Assembly: GCA_007570785.1 (NCBI GenBank)
Contig: ML664662.1
Location: 2,233,046 to 2,297,045, forward strand
Origin: Antilocapra americana
Taxonomy: Eukaryota; Chordata; Mammalia; Artiodactyla; Antilocapridae
DNA: 64,000 bases
Direction: 5' to 3'
In this document: piece by piece, positions 22,364 through 33,947 of the stretch
Layout: the number at the start of each line of letters is the position of its first letter
Position numbering within the stretch: the first letter of the stretch is position 1
The notes under the pieces: generated by a model
What the model saw: only the letters and a program-made list of their open reading frames with translations
The model's database searches: none
Told to the model about the DNA's origin: nothing
Translations under genes and position numbers: made by a program

Positions 22364-22504
22364 TGCAGAATGAATAAATATTATAATTAATGAATGCAGA
22401 GTCAATGGATGCACATATTAAAAAATCAGAATGAATGAATGAAGAAAGAAAAAGAGAGAAAGAGAAAAGGATGAATGAATTAATGAGTGAATAAATAAAT
22501 AAAT
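22364..22504. repeat. Imperfect (GAAT)n/(AAAT)n-rich tract
   Basis: Repeated GAATGAAT and AATAAATA tetramers with interruptions and a purine patch (AAAGAAAAAGAGAGAAAGAG). It probably grew from the L2 terminus, which ends in TGAATGAATGA-type sequence. Confidence 0.85.
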
Positions 22505-24489
22505 GATCATGCAGCTCCTTCCGAGTGAGCATTGGCTGGCCTCAGCCTTGACAGCCTCCAGGGTGGATAACTCACAGACTCAGCAGCATGCACACCTTCT
22601 CTTTGTCAGATTTTCCCTGACAGGAATCCTCTCTTGTCATTGCTCGTTATCTTTGCTATCCCTGAGCCACCCTGTGTCCTCTCCCCCCACAGATCAAGAA
22701 GGGAATCCAACTTAGCAGGCTCAGCATGACCAACAGGGAAGAGCAAGTCTCAGCTGCTGGCAACCAGAGGGCAGCTGGGGTGACAGCCAAGCACACGTCT
22801 TTCCGAGATGGACAAAGACAGGCACAGAGTCCAAAGGCGTCCAGGCAGACTGGAGTTGGTGTGAATATACGGGAAGGCCTGCATTTTCCATGGCTGGGGC
22901 AGGTAATCAGGCCACATTGCAGGCCAAAAGAAAGAGCCTCCTTTGCAAAATGTGGACACATCCCATTTTGTCGGATGTTAAACTGAAACAACAAAATGCA
23001 GCCAACCAAGCCACCTACCAACCAAATAAGTAAACAGATAAAGCAAAGCCAAGTAAAACCATCCCCTACCCCTTAACTTGGAAAAGCAGCTTTTCTTTTT
23101 CAGGGTAAACCTTATCTCTTCCAAGAAGACATTTGTTTTCGTCAGGTTTCACAGAAATAGAAGGGTGGGCTCTAACTCCCTGATCCTGCTAATAATTGGA
23201 ATTCTCCCTCCAACAGTCCCCCACCCCGCTCCTCACTCCACCCCCTTCCTTCCTTTTCTCTGGGTCTTACCTCTGAGTCTCTTTCTCTCTCTCTGCCCCC
23301 TCCCTCCCATCCCTCACCACTGGGCAAAGTCCAAATGCCATTTCCCTTTTCCCATGTGTCTTTCCCAGATTAACAAGGAAGCAGGCATCACAGAGCCCAC
23401 AAAGAAATAGCTTTGCTGATAGCTGTGATGTCAGCCAGGAACGGCATTTCCCTACTCGTGATATCAGAGCTAGGGCTACAATCAGATTGAGTATTGGGGT
23501 ACAGGAGCTATTTCATTTCAAAGTATTTAACAGGCATTAAGTAATCCATCTTTGCTGGTGAAGGAGGTGGTGCCCCACTCTCACAGAGGGGCTGAGTTCG
23601 CAGCTGCTTAGCAGACACTGTGCTTTACTGTGTGAAAGTGGAAAACAGAAAAGGAAAAACGCATCTGCCACAATAAATTGATATTCCTTGTGCAAGCCCT
23701 GTTTCCTAGAAAGGCACCTCCTTATCAGATTCCAGACCCGAGTCACAGTTTCTGTTTGAGGCTTGAACTGCAGATAGGTAATTATTTCCACCCATTTCTC
23801 CTTCCAGCTAATGGCAATGCGAAGGGTAGGAGGGCATGTCTACCCTGAGAATAATAAAAACAAAACCCAAAATCTCCACCAACAGTGGAATGACATGCAA
23901 ATGACCCAAGGCAGGGAGTGGGCTGAAGGGGGCTACTCCCTGGATGTGATGGTGTCAGTAGCATGCTGAGCTCTGAGTGGTTGGGAGAAAGCATGGTGGG
24001 GAATGATTGACATCAAGACTTAGGAGACTGAGCACATGCACAAGCATGCATATGTGTGTGTGGGAAGAATGGAAAAGTGGAAGAGTGGGTGCACCTTAGC
24101 CCATGATTTGAAAAGTTACACTGGTCATCCCAAGAACATCTTGTAAGAAGACAGTATAACCTCGCAGGTAAAATTAGTTTTCTGTTTAAAAAATGTTCTG
24201 CTTTGTCAATTCTCCAGGTAGTTTTTGACTATCCAAGGTATTAATACAAGGCCACTGAGTTGCTTGCAAAGCTCAGTGTATCTGTGTGCTTGCCCCCAAA
24301 CATAGCTTTTGCTCTAAAAGCTAGGACATCGAGGTTTGATTGTTCTTCAGGCCAGTCTATGTACCATGCCCTTTCCCTGTGCTGATCACCTTCAGCTCAT
24401 GCCAGAGACCCAGACCATGTGGTCATATAGTGCTAGGCATCACAATTCCATGAGGATGTCTGCAGATGCCACCTCTGCCTTCTATTTCT
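22505..24489. other. Low-repeat stretch of about 2 kb
   Basis: No clear interspersed repeat. A pyrimidine-rich piece lies at about 23200-23310 (TTCCTTCCTTTTC, CTCTCTCTCTGCCCC). Overlapping frames at 22656-23021 on both strands have no recognised product. A CTCF-like motif at 22761 lies here. Confidence 0.5.
22761..22774 (+). promoter_or_regulatory. CTCF-like core motif
   Basis: CAACCAGAGGGCAG matches 13 of 14 positions of the CTCF core (CCASYAGRKGGCRS) by hand alignment; the mismatch is A for C at position 2. It lies in non-repeat sequence. CTCF sites organise chromatin loops. Only binding data could confirm it. Confidence 0.4.
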
Positions 24490-24720
24490 CTTAGAGACAC
24501 AGAACTTCAAAGCTGCCAGGGCCATTAGAGATCATCTGGGGTCAACTTGCTCATCTTATAGATGAGGAAATCAGAGCTCAATGAAGAACTCTGGCTCTTG
24601 AGAAGCGAGCCAGCTAGACCTTGGAAGACAGTACTCTTACTAGACTCCTAGTCTGCTCAAATCCATTGCAAGCTTCTTGAGGGCAGTTCAAGTCATTTTC
24701 TGGTTACTTTGCCTGCATTT
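24490..24720 (+). mobile_element. Ancient repeat-like sequence (MIR/L2 related)
   Basis: ACAGAACTTCAAAGCTGCCAGGGCCATTAGAGATCATCTGG followed by CTCATCTTATAGATGAGGAAATCAGAGCTC is a well-known ancient mammalian repeat pattern. AAGCTTCTTGAGGGCAGTTCAAGTCATTTTCTGG near 24670 resembles the L2 3' end. Both are short. Confidence 0.4.
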
Positions 24721-25224
24721 CCCATACCTTCTTTTCAAAGTCCCTTCTGGGTGGGCAGTCAGACCCATAACCCCATCTGCTAGCTTATGTTGGTGGCGGG
24801 GTGGGGGGGACCAAGAATGGATGGCTGATCTAAGTTGTACTGTTTGATAAATCTTTTCCAGGAATTAGGAATTTAAGTATCTGTTGTGCCTAAATGGAGA
24901 GCACATGTCAGGCCCTCAAGGTAGGTCCAACTTTTTTCCCATGAACAACAAAAAGAAAGAGAAAATGCCAGTTGCAGAGATAGTATTTAAGGGCCTCATA
25001 GAGAGCATCAGTGGGAAATGGCTCACTACCTGCTTCCCAGTGGATTTTAAGTTCTTGTAACATTCCTCAGGAGTCCTGCTGCCATTCCTGCCCTAGAGTT
25101 CTGGGAGACAACCACAAACCCTTCCAGTATGTGCTCCTTTTTTGCTTAAGACAGTTTGAATAGATTTCTGTCACTTCCTCCTAAGTCCACACACTACTCA
25201 TACTTTCATTGCCAACTTCTACTG
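24721..25224. other. Mostly unassigned; possible LTR end
   Basis: The only recognisable piece is TTTTTGCTTAAGACAGTTTGAATAGATTTCTGTCAC (25138-25173), which resembles the 3' end of an ancient LTR on the plus strand. The rest shows nothing. Confidence 0.4.
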
Positions 25225-25738
25225 CAGTGCCTTCTGTATCAGTTATCTATTGCTGTACAACAGATTACTCCAGAACACAGTGGCTAACAGACAGAAAAAA
25301 AAAAAAGTAAAATCAATTATTTCACAGTTTCTGATGGTCAGGAATCCGGACGTGGCTTAGCTGGGTTTTCTGGCTCAGCGTCCCTTACGAGGCTGCAATG
25401 GATGTATCACTGGGGTTGTAGTCCCATCTCAAGGCTTGACTAGGGGAGGATGTACTCCCAAGCCCACTCGCCTGGCTGCTGGCGGGCTTCAGAAGCTCTG
25501 CTTCCAAGCTTGTGCATGTGGGCCTCTTTACAGGCTTCCTTTAAGACGTAACAGGCTTCCTTTAAGATGTGGCAGCTGGCTACTCCTAGAGCAAGCAACG
25601 CAAGAGAGAGTGAGAGAAAGCACCCAGAACAGGAGCCAGTCTTTTCACAGCTGAATCTTGGAAATGACATGCTAACACTTCTGCCATATTCTGTTAGAAG
25701 AGAGCCACTGGGTCTAGCCCACCCTTAAGGGAGCGAGG
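25225..25738 (-). mobile_element. MaLR-like LTR, near full length
   Basis: Inverted order: CTGTATCAGTTATCTATTGCTGTACAACAGATTACTCC, CACAGTTTCTGATGGTCAGGAATCCGG, GCTTAGCTGGGTTTTCTGGCTCAG, GAGGCTGCAATGG, TGGCAGCTGGCTACTCC, ACACTTCTGCCATATTCTGTTAG. An A-rich insertion sits at about 25295-25312 and a 21-bp unit is duplicated in tandem at 25531-25572. Confidence 0.75.
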
Positions 25739-25754
25739 AATTCACAAAGGCATG

Positions 25755-25963
25755 CATGTATGCTAAGTCACTTCAGTTGTGACTGACTCTGCGACCCCAT
25801 GGACTGCAGCCCACCAGGCTCCTCGGTCCATGGAATTCTCCAGGCAAGAATACTGGTGTGGGTTGCCATTTCCTCCATCTCCACCCAGGGATCAAACCCA
25901 CGTCTCTTTTACCTCCTTCATTGGCAAGTGGATTCTTTGCCACTATTGCCACCTGGGAAGCCC
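25755..25963 (-). mobile_element. Bov-tA SINE inserted beside the LTR
   Basis: Inverted copy with a perfect 14-bp target duplication, TTCACAAAGGCATG, at 25741-25754 and 25964-25977. It starts CATGTATGCTAAGTCAC and ends GCCACCTGGGAAGCCC. Confidence 0.96.
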
Positions 25964-26204
25964 TTCACAAAGGCATGGATGCTCAAAAGTGAGGATCATG
26001 GTGCTGAGGTGGTTTCTTGAAGTTCTACACCTGAGCTCGGATTAATACTCAAAGTTTGCTGAATGTATTCATAGATGTACCATAGATACTCTGTATTTTC
26101 TGGGCCCCTTTTGTCTCTTCCTTATGTTTCTGGAGCATTGTCCAATTGAATAGGGTATAAAAGCAAGTCTCCTTTCTAACTTCTGATGATGAAGTACCAA
26201 AGTT

Positions 26205-26310
26205 CTCTCGGCATCTAGGTTGCAAATTCCTTGAAAACGGGGATTCTGTCTTATACTTTGTAATCCTGTGAAAACCATTTGCAGTCAATAACTATAACTA
26301 TTGGTTGAAT
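26205..26310 (+). mobile_element. L2 3'-end fragment
   Basis: GTTGCAAATTCCTTGAAAACGGGGATTCTGTC followed by AATAACTATAACTATTGGTTGAATGG matches the L2 terminal pattern (AGCTCCTTGAGGGCAGGGA...TTGTTGAATGA). Diverged. Confidence 0.55.
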
Positions 26311-26319
26311 GGAACTGCG

Positions 26320-26482
26320 ATACACCAGAAAGAGCTCTACATGGGTCTCTGGCATATAAGTTCTACTTTTGGATCAGCTTTCAACTATTTTGATCTTGGG
26401 TACATCACAACATCTTAGAGCCTTGGTTTTCCCACCTTTAAAATAAGGAGATTAGCTACTCCTTATAAACTACTATAAACTC
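26320..26482 (+). mobile_element. MIR fragment
   Basis: GATCTTGGGTACATCACAACATCTTAGAGCCTTGGTTTTCCCACC, then AAAATAAGGAGATTAGCTAC, follows the MIR core-to-tail order. It is cut by a partial Bov-tA. Confidence 0.6.
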
Positions 26483-26586
26483 ACTTCAGTTTTCTTGCCC
26501 GGGAAATCCCAAGGACAGAGGAGCCTGGCAGGCTACAGTTCACGGGTTGCAAAGAGTTGGACATGACTTAGCCACTAAACAACAAC
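26483..26586 (+). mobile_element. Partial Bov-tA SINE (3' half)
   Basis: Begins within the SINE at CACTTCAGTTTTCTTGCCC and runs to ACTTAGCCACTAAACAACAAC. The tRNA-like head is missing. SINEs normally truncate at the 5' end, so this can be a 5'-truncated insertion or a deletion product. Confidence 0.9.
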
Positions 26587-27301
26587 GAGTAATATGTCCT
26601 AAAAACTTCTTCCTCATTTAAATTTCCATTGAGGCAGTGTATTAGACACCTTTAGTGACCTTCATCATCCCCTTGGCCGCAGTCTAACTTCAGCTGCATC
26701 TACCGTGGGTAACTCATCTCAAGCTGAGGGTGTTCATTTCCTTTCTCTCCTTGGGCCTTCTCAACCCATGTGAGACTTTACCTAGTCTATGTGCCTATGT
26801 GCAGTTCACAAGTCAGGTGGAGTTAGCACCCCCAATGACAACCCTCAACCAGGGTCAGGTTTCAGCTAGTGGCTAAACACCTCAGCCTCCTGTCGTTCCA
26901 ATGGAAAATTCTGCAAGGCATTCTCTATATCCTCTGTGAAATCATTCACTGTTGACTTCTGTAATATTCGTGTTCCTTCCCTTCCTAAATCACTCTCTCC
27001 TTTTCTTTACTCTTAATTGCTGGGATGACCTCTTAAATAAACTGCCTTCATGCAGGATCTTGCATTATGCTCTCCTTTCCAGAGAACCCAGACTAAGAAG
27101 GAGGCCATTTCTCTGCCCATCCCTTGCCATTAAGGCTAAACCACGTGAAAGTTTGGGTCAGGAAGACAAAAATGTGGTGCAAGTGGAGTCTCAACAAGAC
27201 CAGAAAAGCCTGCTCCTTCTGGCTCTCTCTGTATCAAATTTCAAAATGGAGAGTTATCTGATAGCAGTGAAGGCAAAAGCCAAGAGCAGAATTGAAGTCA
27301 T
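26587..27301. other. Mostly unassigned; possible LTR end
   Basis: No gene. TTAAATAAACTGCCTTCATGC and CTCCTTTCCAGAGAACCCAGACTAAG (27030-27100) look like the 3' end of an ancient LTR (polyadenylation signal followed by 'GAGAACCC(T)GACTAA'). The body cannot be assigned. Confidence 0.4.
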
Positions 27302-27316
27302 CCACTCTGCCTGGGA

Positions 27317-27526
27317 GGGGCTTCCCTGGTGGCTCAGACAGTAAAGAATCTGCCTGCAGTGCGGGAGACCTGGGTTCAATCCCTGGGTTGGGAAGATCCC
27401 CTGGAGAAGGGAATGGCTACCCACTCCAGTATTCTTGCCTGGAGAATCCCAGGGACAGGGGTCTGGTGGGCTACAGTCCATAGGATTGCAAAGAGTCAGA
27501 CATGACTGAAGTGACCTAGCATGCAC
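27317..27526 (+). mobile_element. Bov-tA SINE
   Basis: Sense copy from GGGGCTTCCCTGGTGGCTCAG to CATGACTGAAGTGACCTAGCATG. Target duplication CCACTCTGCCTGGGA (27302-27316) / CCACTCTGTCTGGGA (27527-27541), one difference in 15, which argues for a fairly recent insertion. Frames on both strands here are SINE-derived. Confidence 0.96.
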
Positions 27527-27541
27527 CCACTCTGTCTGGGA

Positions 27542-29749
27542 CTCTGGGAGGAGCTTGTCAGCATGGTCCACCTGCAGTCACCTAGGGCAGGGAGTTTTCA
27601 GGCAGAGAGTAAACCCAAGGGAGCAGCCCTGAGATATCCTGGCAGGCAAGGGATCCAAGACATGCAAGATGCTAGCTGAAAAACTCACCAGAGTGGGTTA
27701 GCACTGTGGACTGAAAAAAGATCCTAGAGTCAAGGAAATTGGCTGGGCTACCTGAGCTGGAGACTAAATAGGGATCATGACCATGCCTCAAGGGGTCTTC
27801 AATAGCAGCCAGGGCTGAGGAGGACCCGAGTCAGCAGGGAGGACCTCAAGGCCCAAAGCACTGATTTCAGCAGTTGCCAGCATCATGGACATCTATTACA
27901 GTGGTGACATGAGGGACCCAGAGAGCGGAACAGTGACACTGAATGGATTCTGACCCCAAAAATGTAAAGATGTAGCATACTCCCTACCCATACCCAGGTG
28001 CCATCTTGGAAATGATCAAGATAGGAAGAACAAAATGGAAAGAGTAACTATTTCAAGCAAAGGAGACTGAATTTCCAAAAATGATGGTTTAACTGATTAG
28101 AGTAGACCAGGCTTACCAAATCAGAGCCAAGTTTAATACTCACTTCCAATTCCATGGCCCACTTCCATGTGTGTGCTTGTGCCCTCACATGGACACACAC
28201 ACACGTGTATGTGTGTGCATATGCTAAGGCATGTTGGGCTCATAAGAAAGCCCCAGTCTGCTGTAGAAAATCTTTTGGAAGATCTGAGCAGAGCATGTAG
28301 AAATCTTCATGGTTGTGAATGGGACAGGGAATTTGGAGGGACCCACCTATAGATACAGGGTCTCCCTGCTGGGGCAGCTTCCAAGCTCGGACTGGGCTCA
28401 TTTGGTTGGGCTGGAAAAACCACATCAGCATCAAACTCATCTCCATGGGTCTGACTTTAGCTAGGAGGTAGAAGTCAGGGCTCTTAACACACACAGCAAG
28501 AACTGCAAAGGAAGGGTGGGGTGGGGGGACCCCAGCATTTGTCTCTTTCATCTCCGTGGGCAGTCTCAATTTCCCTGGCCTCCATCTCGGCTTTATCAAG
28601 GCTATCTGAGTCCCCCTGTCTTTTCTGGCCTCCTCTGGGATGCCTCCTCTGCCATGACAGTTGCTGAGGGTTCCCCAGGGCAGGTGGAAGCATGATTTGC
28701 TTTTCAAGCTCTGCCCACTTATTGATCTCCTGTCTGAGAAATGTCAGCAGCAGCCAGGAGCTTTCCCCGCTAAGGCACTTAGCTTGGAAGCCTGTGGTAT
28801 CTGCCTGGATAAACCCTCCACCTCCTGCCTCTCTGGCTTTAGAACTCTCCCCACCCCCACCTCGGGAAAAGTCTTCTAAGATGAGATGGCAAGAATCAAA
28901 CAGCGATGTGCTTTGAACACTGGGATGGGAACCAGATTTAAATTGGGTGGAAGCCCTGAGCTCAGAGTGAGCGCATTTCCCTTCCTGCCATCCCTCCGCA
29001 TCTCTGCCTCTTGTCGCTGGGAGCAGGTTAGGCAATCTCCCTCTAGGAGCCTGGCCAGGGGCAGGAGGTTGACCCATGAGCCGGAAAGAGGGGCTCTAAT
29101 CCAGGACCTGGGCAGATAAAGGCCATGCCACTACTTCAACTGCCATCCCCTCTCCCCACACCCCAGCTCTGATATGATTTAAATGCAGGACTGGGAGGAA
29201 GGGAGGGGAAGAGAAAAAGACTGTGTGTTTAGTGGTTAAACCTTTTAAAGTTTAAGTGCATAAACAGGGCCTTCTCCGTATCTGTCTATAGCAATTCCCA
29301 TGACAGTTACAGCAAAATTACAGAAACTGGGTCGTTTATATAACCCTTTGTATTGTCAAAGCACATTAAATGTCTGCCTTCCTGCACCCCGCCGAGCTGT
29401 CTTCAGCTGTCAGATCCCCATACTGCAGCTCAGCACACTGAGGGTAAAGCACTTTGGCAATGCCGATGTGGAGAAAGCTGGACCCTCAGGTACAGCTAGG
29501 TCTGGAAAGTGAGATTTCAATTTCCATTAAGCCCAAGTCCCAAGGTTCCAAATGTATTGAACCCTCTCCTTTCTAGCCAAACGTTTTGCCACCTGGCCAA
29601 TGGCAATGGACAGACACAGCATTTGTCTTTTATTCTGGACAAGTTTGAGAGATTGCCTTCATCTATGTATTCATTTGATAAAAAAAGGATTTTTTATTGA
29701 ATGTTTTCTAAAATGCTAGCACCAGGAATAATATGCAGCCATCACTATT
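27542..29749. other. Low-repeat stretch of about 2.2 kb
   Basis: Only a short ACAC/GTGT tract (about 28191-28220) is recognisable. The longest frame of the window is here (197 codons, minus strand, 28484-29077), but it is low-complexity (Gly/Pro/Gln rich), without domain or conserved start, in GC-rich DNA, so I do not call it a gene. The AT-richer part at 29220-29480 (GTGGTTAAACCTTTTAAAG, TATATAACCCTTTGTATTG) is a candidate conserved non-coding piece, judged only by texture. Confidence 0.45.
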
Positions 29750-29858
29750 TAAGGGACTTTGTATCTATAAACTCTTAATCCTCATTTTAATCCAGTGAGA
29801 GAGACATTATTAGTATCCCCATTTTACAGGTGAGGAAACTGAGGCGCAATGTAATGGA
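29750..29858 (-). mobile_element. MIR fragment
   Basis: Inverted MIR core: AAACTCTTAATCCTCATTTTAATCC, ACATTATTAGTATCCCCATTTTACAGGTGAGGAAACTGAGGCGC. Strong match over a short span. Confidence 0.85.
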
Positions 29859-30879
29859 TATTGTGGTGTGCTGCCCGGATGGCCCTTCACGACCGAGGCA
29901 CTCCCACTCCTCCAGCTGCTGGGAGCATGGACAGCAGACAGTTCACATATAAAGGTTTTCTAAATGAAGACTGTATAGATCTGAGGTGTACAACATTTAA
30001 TGACATTTAACTGCCATTAAGGTCACACCCCCTTCCTGGGGGCGACCTATATTGAATGACAGGCTCATTCAGGGATAGACAATCCTGCCATCTTGTCTCA
30101 AGTCTTCAGAACAACTCCACAGGGCCCCCTGAGATCTACTGCTCCCTGGGGGTCCACTGAGGTCTCCTTTGCGACTGCATCGCAGTTCAACTCTTCCCTT
30201 CACCCAGTCAGGCCTCCTTTACACTGCCCCCACCCAGTGCTGTGGACCCCAAGGGCCCTTCGCAATGAACCTCTTGCACTCACATCTTCATCTCCATCTC
30301 AGGATGTGTCCCCCAGGGATTGCACCTGAGGTAGGAGGATAAGTAACCTCCAGCTCACCAAGGTCACAAGTGCACTGTTGAGGTAGTTTCAATCTTCTTA
30401 TTTGGTGACCACTACTTTCTGTATGAGAGGCTCCTCTCTGCTCAACCCTGAGCCTGGTAATTTATCTATAGTCGAGCCATTTAATCCTTCAACCCTTGGG
30501 ATGTCACTACCCTATTCTGCACACAGGGGCCTGAGGCTCAAGATGTTTAGCCAGGGGATGCAAGCTTCAGCAGACTTGGAAAGTCTGAGTCTTTTGGCTC
30601 ACTGGACAGCCCCAGCCCCAGTCCCAGTCATCCTTCTACTACAGCCTGTTCACACCCCATCCAAGGTTCAGGTTGGAAGCAGGGTGGGATGCTCTTCTAC
30701 ACAAGACTGCTCCTGCCCAGGAAGTGGTGCCATCTGCAGTTTCTTTCCACCACTCTGCCTGAATCCCAAAGCTCTAGATTTCTGAGCGTTTAGACAGCTG
30801 TATGGGTTCCATCAATGCCATCATAACCCTTGCCCTTGGCAAAGCCCTGGTACATGTGTCCCCTCTGTCAGGGTTAGGG
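29859..30879. other. Mostly unassigned; LTR-like end and weak MIR
   Basis: TGGACCCCAAGGGCCCTTCGCAATGAACCTCTTGCACTC and ATCTCCATCTCAGGATGTGTCCCCCAGGG (30240-30325) resemble the end of an ancient LTR. CCATTTAATCCTTCAACCC and GGGGCCTGAGGCTCAAG (30477-30545) look like a weak inverted MIR. No gene is supported. Confidence 0.35.
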
Positions 30880-31015
30880 ATCCTGTCATTCTGTGAGTCA
30901 AGCAGCTTGTGCCCTGGGATCCCTGTTCCACAGATAGGAACGCTGAGACACAGGGCAGAGGTCAAATCACAACCTGGTCCATGACACAACTGGGACTTGA
31001 ACTTAGATCTTTCCC
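30880..31015 (-). mobile_element. MIR fragment
   Basis: Inverted order CCTGTTCCACAGATAGGAACGCTGAGACACAGGGCAGAGGTCAAATCAC, then ACAACTGGGACTTGAACTTAGATC, matching MIR core and head. Confidence 0.75.
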
Positions 31016-31269
31016 TTTTAAGTCCCTTCCTCGTTCCATGTTTCCCTGCCCTATTCAATCTCTATCCAACCACTTCCTTTCCTGATTTCCTTCTTGTTGT
31101 GCAATATGCATCGGAAAGTTTATTCCCAGAGGAGTCCGTAACAGCAACTGGTGTGATGTGTGGGCTTCTGAGAAACTCCCTAAACTCTAAATGCTCCCTT
31201 CCACTGCTGAAACCTGAAAATCCATCATGGCTACAGTCAGGTCTGAGAACTAATCATTGCCTTCCCCTT

Positions 31270-31930
31270 GAAATCTTCTTTTGACATGCAAAAAGCAACT
31301 GGAACTTTTCTACAATGCTAACGGGAATGTAAAATGGTTAAAAAGAAAAAAAACCTTCAGAAAATTTGGAAAAGTTGAAGTTTCTTGAAGAATTAAACAC
31401 ATGTTTTTCATTCTATCCCTGGGTATTTACCCAAGAGAAAAAAAAAAATTATACATTCAAAGACTTGTCCATAAACGCTCAGAGCAGCTTCATTTGCAAT
31501 ACCCCAGACCTGGTAATAACCCAAACGTTCATCAAACAGTAAATAGATAAACCATTTGTGGTATATCTATATTTTTCAGCAATAAAAAGGAACAAACTAT
31601 AAATGCATGCAATAACATGGATGATTCTCAAAAACACAGTGAGTGAAAGGAGTCAGGTACAAAAGAACACAAACTGTGTGATCCATTATTCACATAAAGT
31701 TCTATAACAGGCAAAACTCATCTATGGTGATGGAGGTTGGAATAGTGATTACCTTCGTTTGGAGGATGTTTTGACTGGAGAAGGGCACAGGGAAATTTCC
31801 AGAGAGATGGAAATTTTCTTTATCTTAGTGGGGTAATGTTTACATAGGTGCAAGCATTTGTCAAAACTCATCAAACTGTGCACTTCAAATGGGTGCATTT
31901 CATATGTTCATTATAATCTGTAGAGGTGAT
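31270..31930 (+). mobile_element. Old L1 (L1M-type) 3' end
   Basis: ORF2 C-terminal DNA (AACGGGAATGTAAAATGG; ATCCCTGGGTATTTACCCAAGAG; CATCAAACAGTAAATAGATAAACC; CAGCAATAAAAAGGAACAAACTA) is followed by the 3' UTR (GTTTTGACTGGAGAAGGGCAC; CATCAAACTGTGCACTTCAAATGGGTGCATTTCA). No long A tail remains. Confidence 0.85.
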
Positions 31931-33087
31931 TTAAGAACATAAGTCGCTGACACAGTAGATGTGGTATTCTTGACCTGTGCTCTCTGGAGTCTCTGGGATC
32001 CATAAAACAATATATATGATTGTGAGCTTAGGTGTATATTACAGGAAACAGGCTCTCATTTTCTTCAGGTTCTGCTCTGAGAAGAGTGTCTGTAACTCGA
32101 TTTTAACATAGACACACAAGAACACAGCACCTCAAATAACCATTCTATGTGACAAACCCAGCAGACGATTTCCTTCATGGAGCTCGGCAGCTTTGGGGAG
32201 CAGGATTTCTGCAGGCACAGGGCCATGGTGGAAAAGGAGAGGTTCCAAAGGCAGGTACAAGGCCAGCCTTGCACTGTGGAAGGGAAGGAAGGGTTGACAG
32301 TCAGATCCAGACCTGAAGAATCACCAAACTGTTTCACCTTGCCAACCAGTAAGATGGAGAAGCCACAATCGCCTAGGTATCTACAACTTACACAGGTTTG
32401 AAATCACAATGTTGTCATGCCTGTTTAAACCACCATGATGCAGTGAAATCCTATTATCTGCCATATATTACTATGCTGACAGATGTGGGTGGAAACCGTG
32501 GACACCATCAGACACACCTCATTCCCTGGGGAACTGGGAGAGCTTGGGAAATTCCATCCTGGCAGAAGCCTCTTTGAACAGTCAGAGCACTTTGAGCACT
32601 CCAGACTTCAGCTGGGATGGGGAATGGAATGGGTTATATTGGAGCAGCACCTGGGGGAGGGCAGCACGTGTGTGCCTGTGTGAGCACGTGCACACACCCG
32701 CAAGCACTGTGCTGGCGCTTCGTGAGATATTTCAGAAACTAGCAAGCAGCAGCAGCAGCACTTGGGAAGTTGAAAAGCTGAAACCTGTGAATCAATCCAA
32801 GCACAAAGCTCTCGGTTTCTAATTTGGTACCTGTTTCCAACACCTTGCAAAGAGTCAATCTGTGCAGAACCTCACACTGTTGGCATTTCTGGTCTTTAGT
32901 TCTAAGGAGGATGCAGTAACAGCAGGTGTCTAAACCATTGATTTCTTTTAGAGGATCCTACACTGTCAACGACATTTCATCTGCTCTTGTAAATACTCAG
33001 GAACTTTTCGATGCCCATACTCAAAACACTTAAAACTTCTGCCTTCTACAGGCTATGGTTGAAGCAGACCCTGGGGATATTTTAACT
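31931..33087. other. Mostly unique sequence
   Basis: No gene and no interspersed repeat named. Contains a short AGC run (about 32743-32761) and a TGTGTG/CACACA alternation near 32668-32700. Confidence 0.5.
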
Positions 33088-33945
33088 CATTCTCTCAAGG
33101 TATATTTATCAAACATCTATGTGTCAGGCCATGAACATACAGGAGGAAACAGGACCCAGAAAAGACCTGCCCTCATGGAGCTCACATTCTAAAGGAATAA
33201 TGAATAAATAAATTATATGTTATGTTAGATAATATAGTAGGAGAAGAAGCAGAAAATGGTAAATGTGGGGCTATAATTTTGGATAGGCTGGTCATAAGAG
33301 ATCTCATTAAAAATAGGACAGTTAAGCAAAGACTTTTAGGGGTGATGGAGTCAGCTGGGTGAATATCTGGATAGACAATCGCAGGGAGCGAGACCAGCCA
33401 AGGCAAAGGCTAGAAAGCAGAAACATGCTGAAGTACTAGAGGAAGAGCAAAGAGGCCCATGTAGCCAGAATCAAATGAGCAAGGGAGACTAGAACTATGA
33501 GAAGAAGCTAGCAAGGTAGTCAGGCCAGATTTTGTCTCTCTCTCTTTAGGTGCTAAGTCGTGTCCAACTCTTGCGACCCCACGGACTGTAGCCTGCCAGG
33601 CTCCTGTGTCCATGGGATTCTCCAGGCAAAAATACTGGAGTGGGTTGCTGTTTCCTTCTACAGGGGATCTTTCCGACACAGAAATCAAAGCCAGGTCTCC
33701 TGCATTGCAGGCAGATTCTTTACCAACTGAGCTATGAGGGCAGGTCCTTGTAAGTCATTGTAAGACTTGAACTCTGTAAGGACATTGTAAGGGATTTGAC
33801 TCTAAGGGAGATGGAAGGTTCCACACAGAGGAAGAAACTGCTCCAACTTCAGTTTTAAATGGATCTTTCTGGCTGCTGTGCTTAGAACAGACTATAATAA
33901 AGGTTGGGCCAAAGGAGTCTGTGAATGTAAAGAGAGATCAATGGA
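33088..33945 (-). mobile_element. L2 LINE 3' region, split by a SINE
   Basis: Long inverted L2: TATATTTATCAAACATCTATGTGTCAGGCC, CTGCCCTCATGGAGCTCACATTCTA, AATAAATTATATGTTATGTTAG, TAAGCAAAGACTTTTAGGGGTG, GAATATCTGGATAGACAATC, GGCAAAGGCTAG. After the SINE: TCCTTGTAAGTCATTGTAAG, TTTAAATGGATCTTTCTGGCTGCTGTG. It is one of the longest L2 pieces here. Confidence 0.82.
33547..33744 (-). mobile_element. Bov-tA SINE inserted in L2
   Basis: Inverted copy from GGTGCTAAGTCGTGTCCAAC to CTGAGCTATGAGGGCAGG. Preceded by a TCTCTCTCTCT run, and no clear target duplication is seen. Confidence 0.93.
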
Positions 33946-33947
33946 AA

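Noticed and set aside
28484..29077. 197-codon minus-strand open frame, the longest in the window
   Set aside because: Low-complexity composition, no domain or motif, no promoter or splice context; a frame of this length is plausible by chance in a 64-kb GC-richer stretch.
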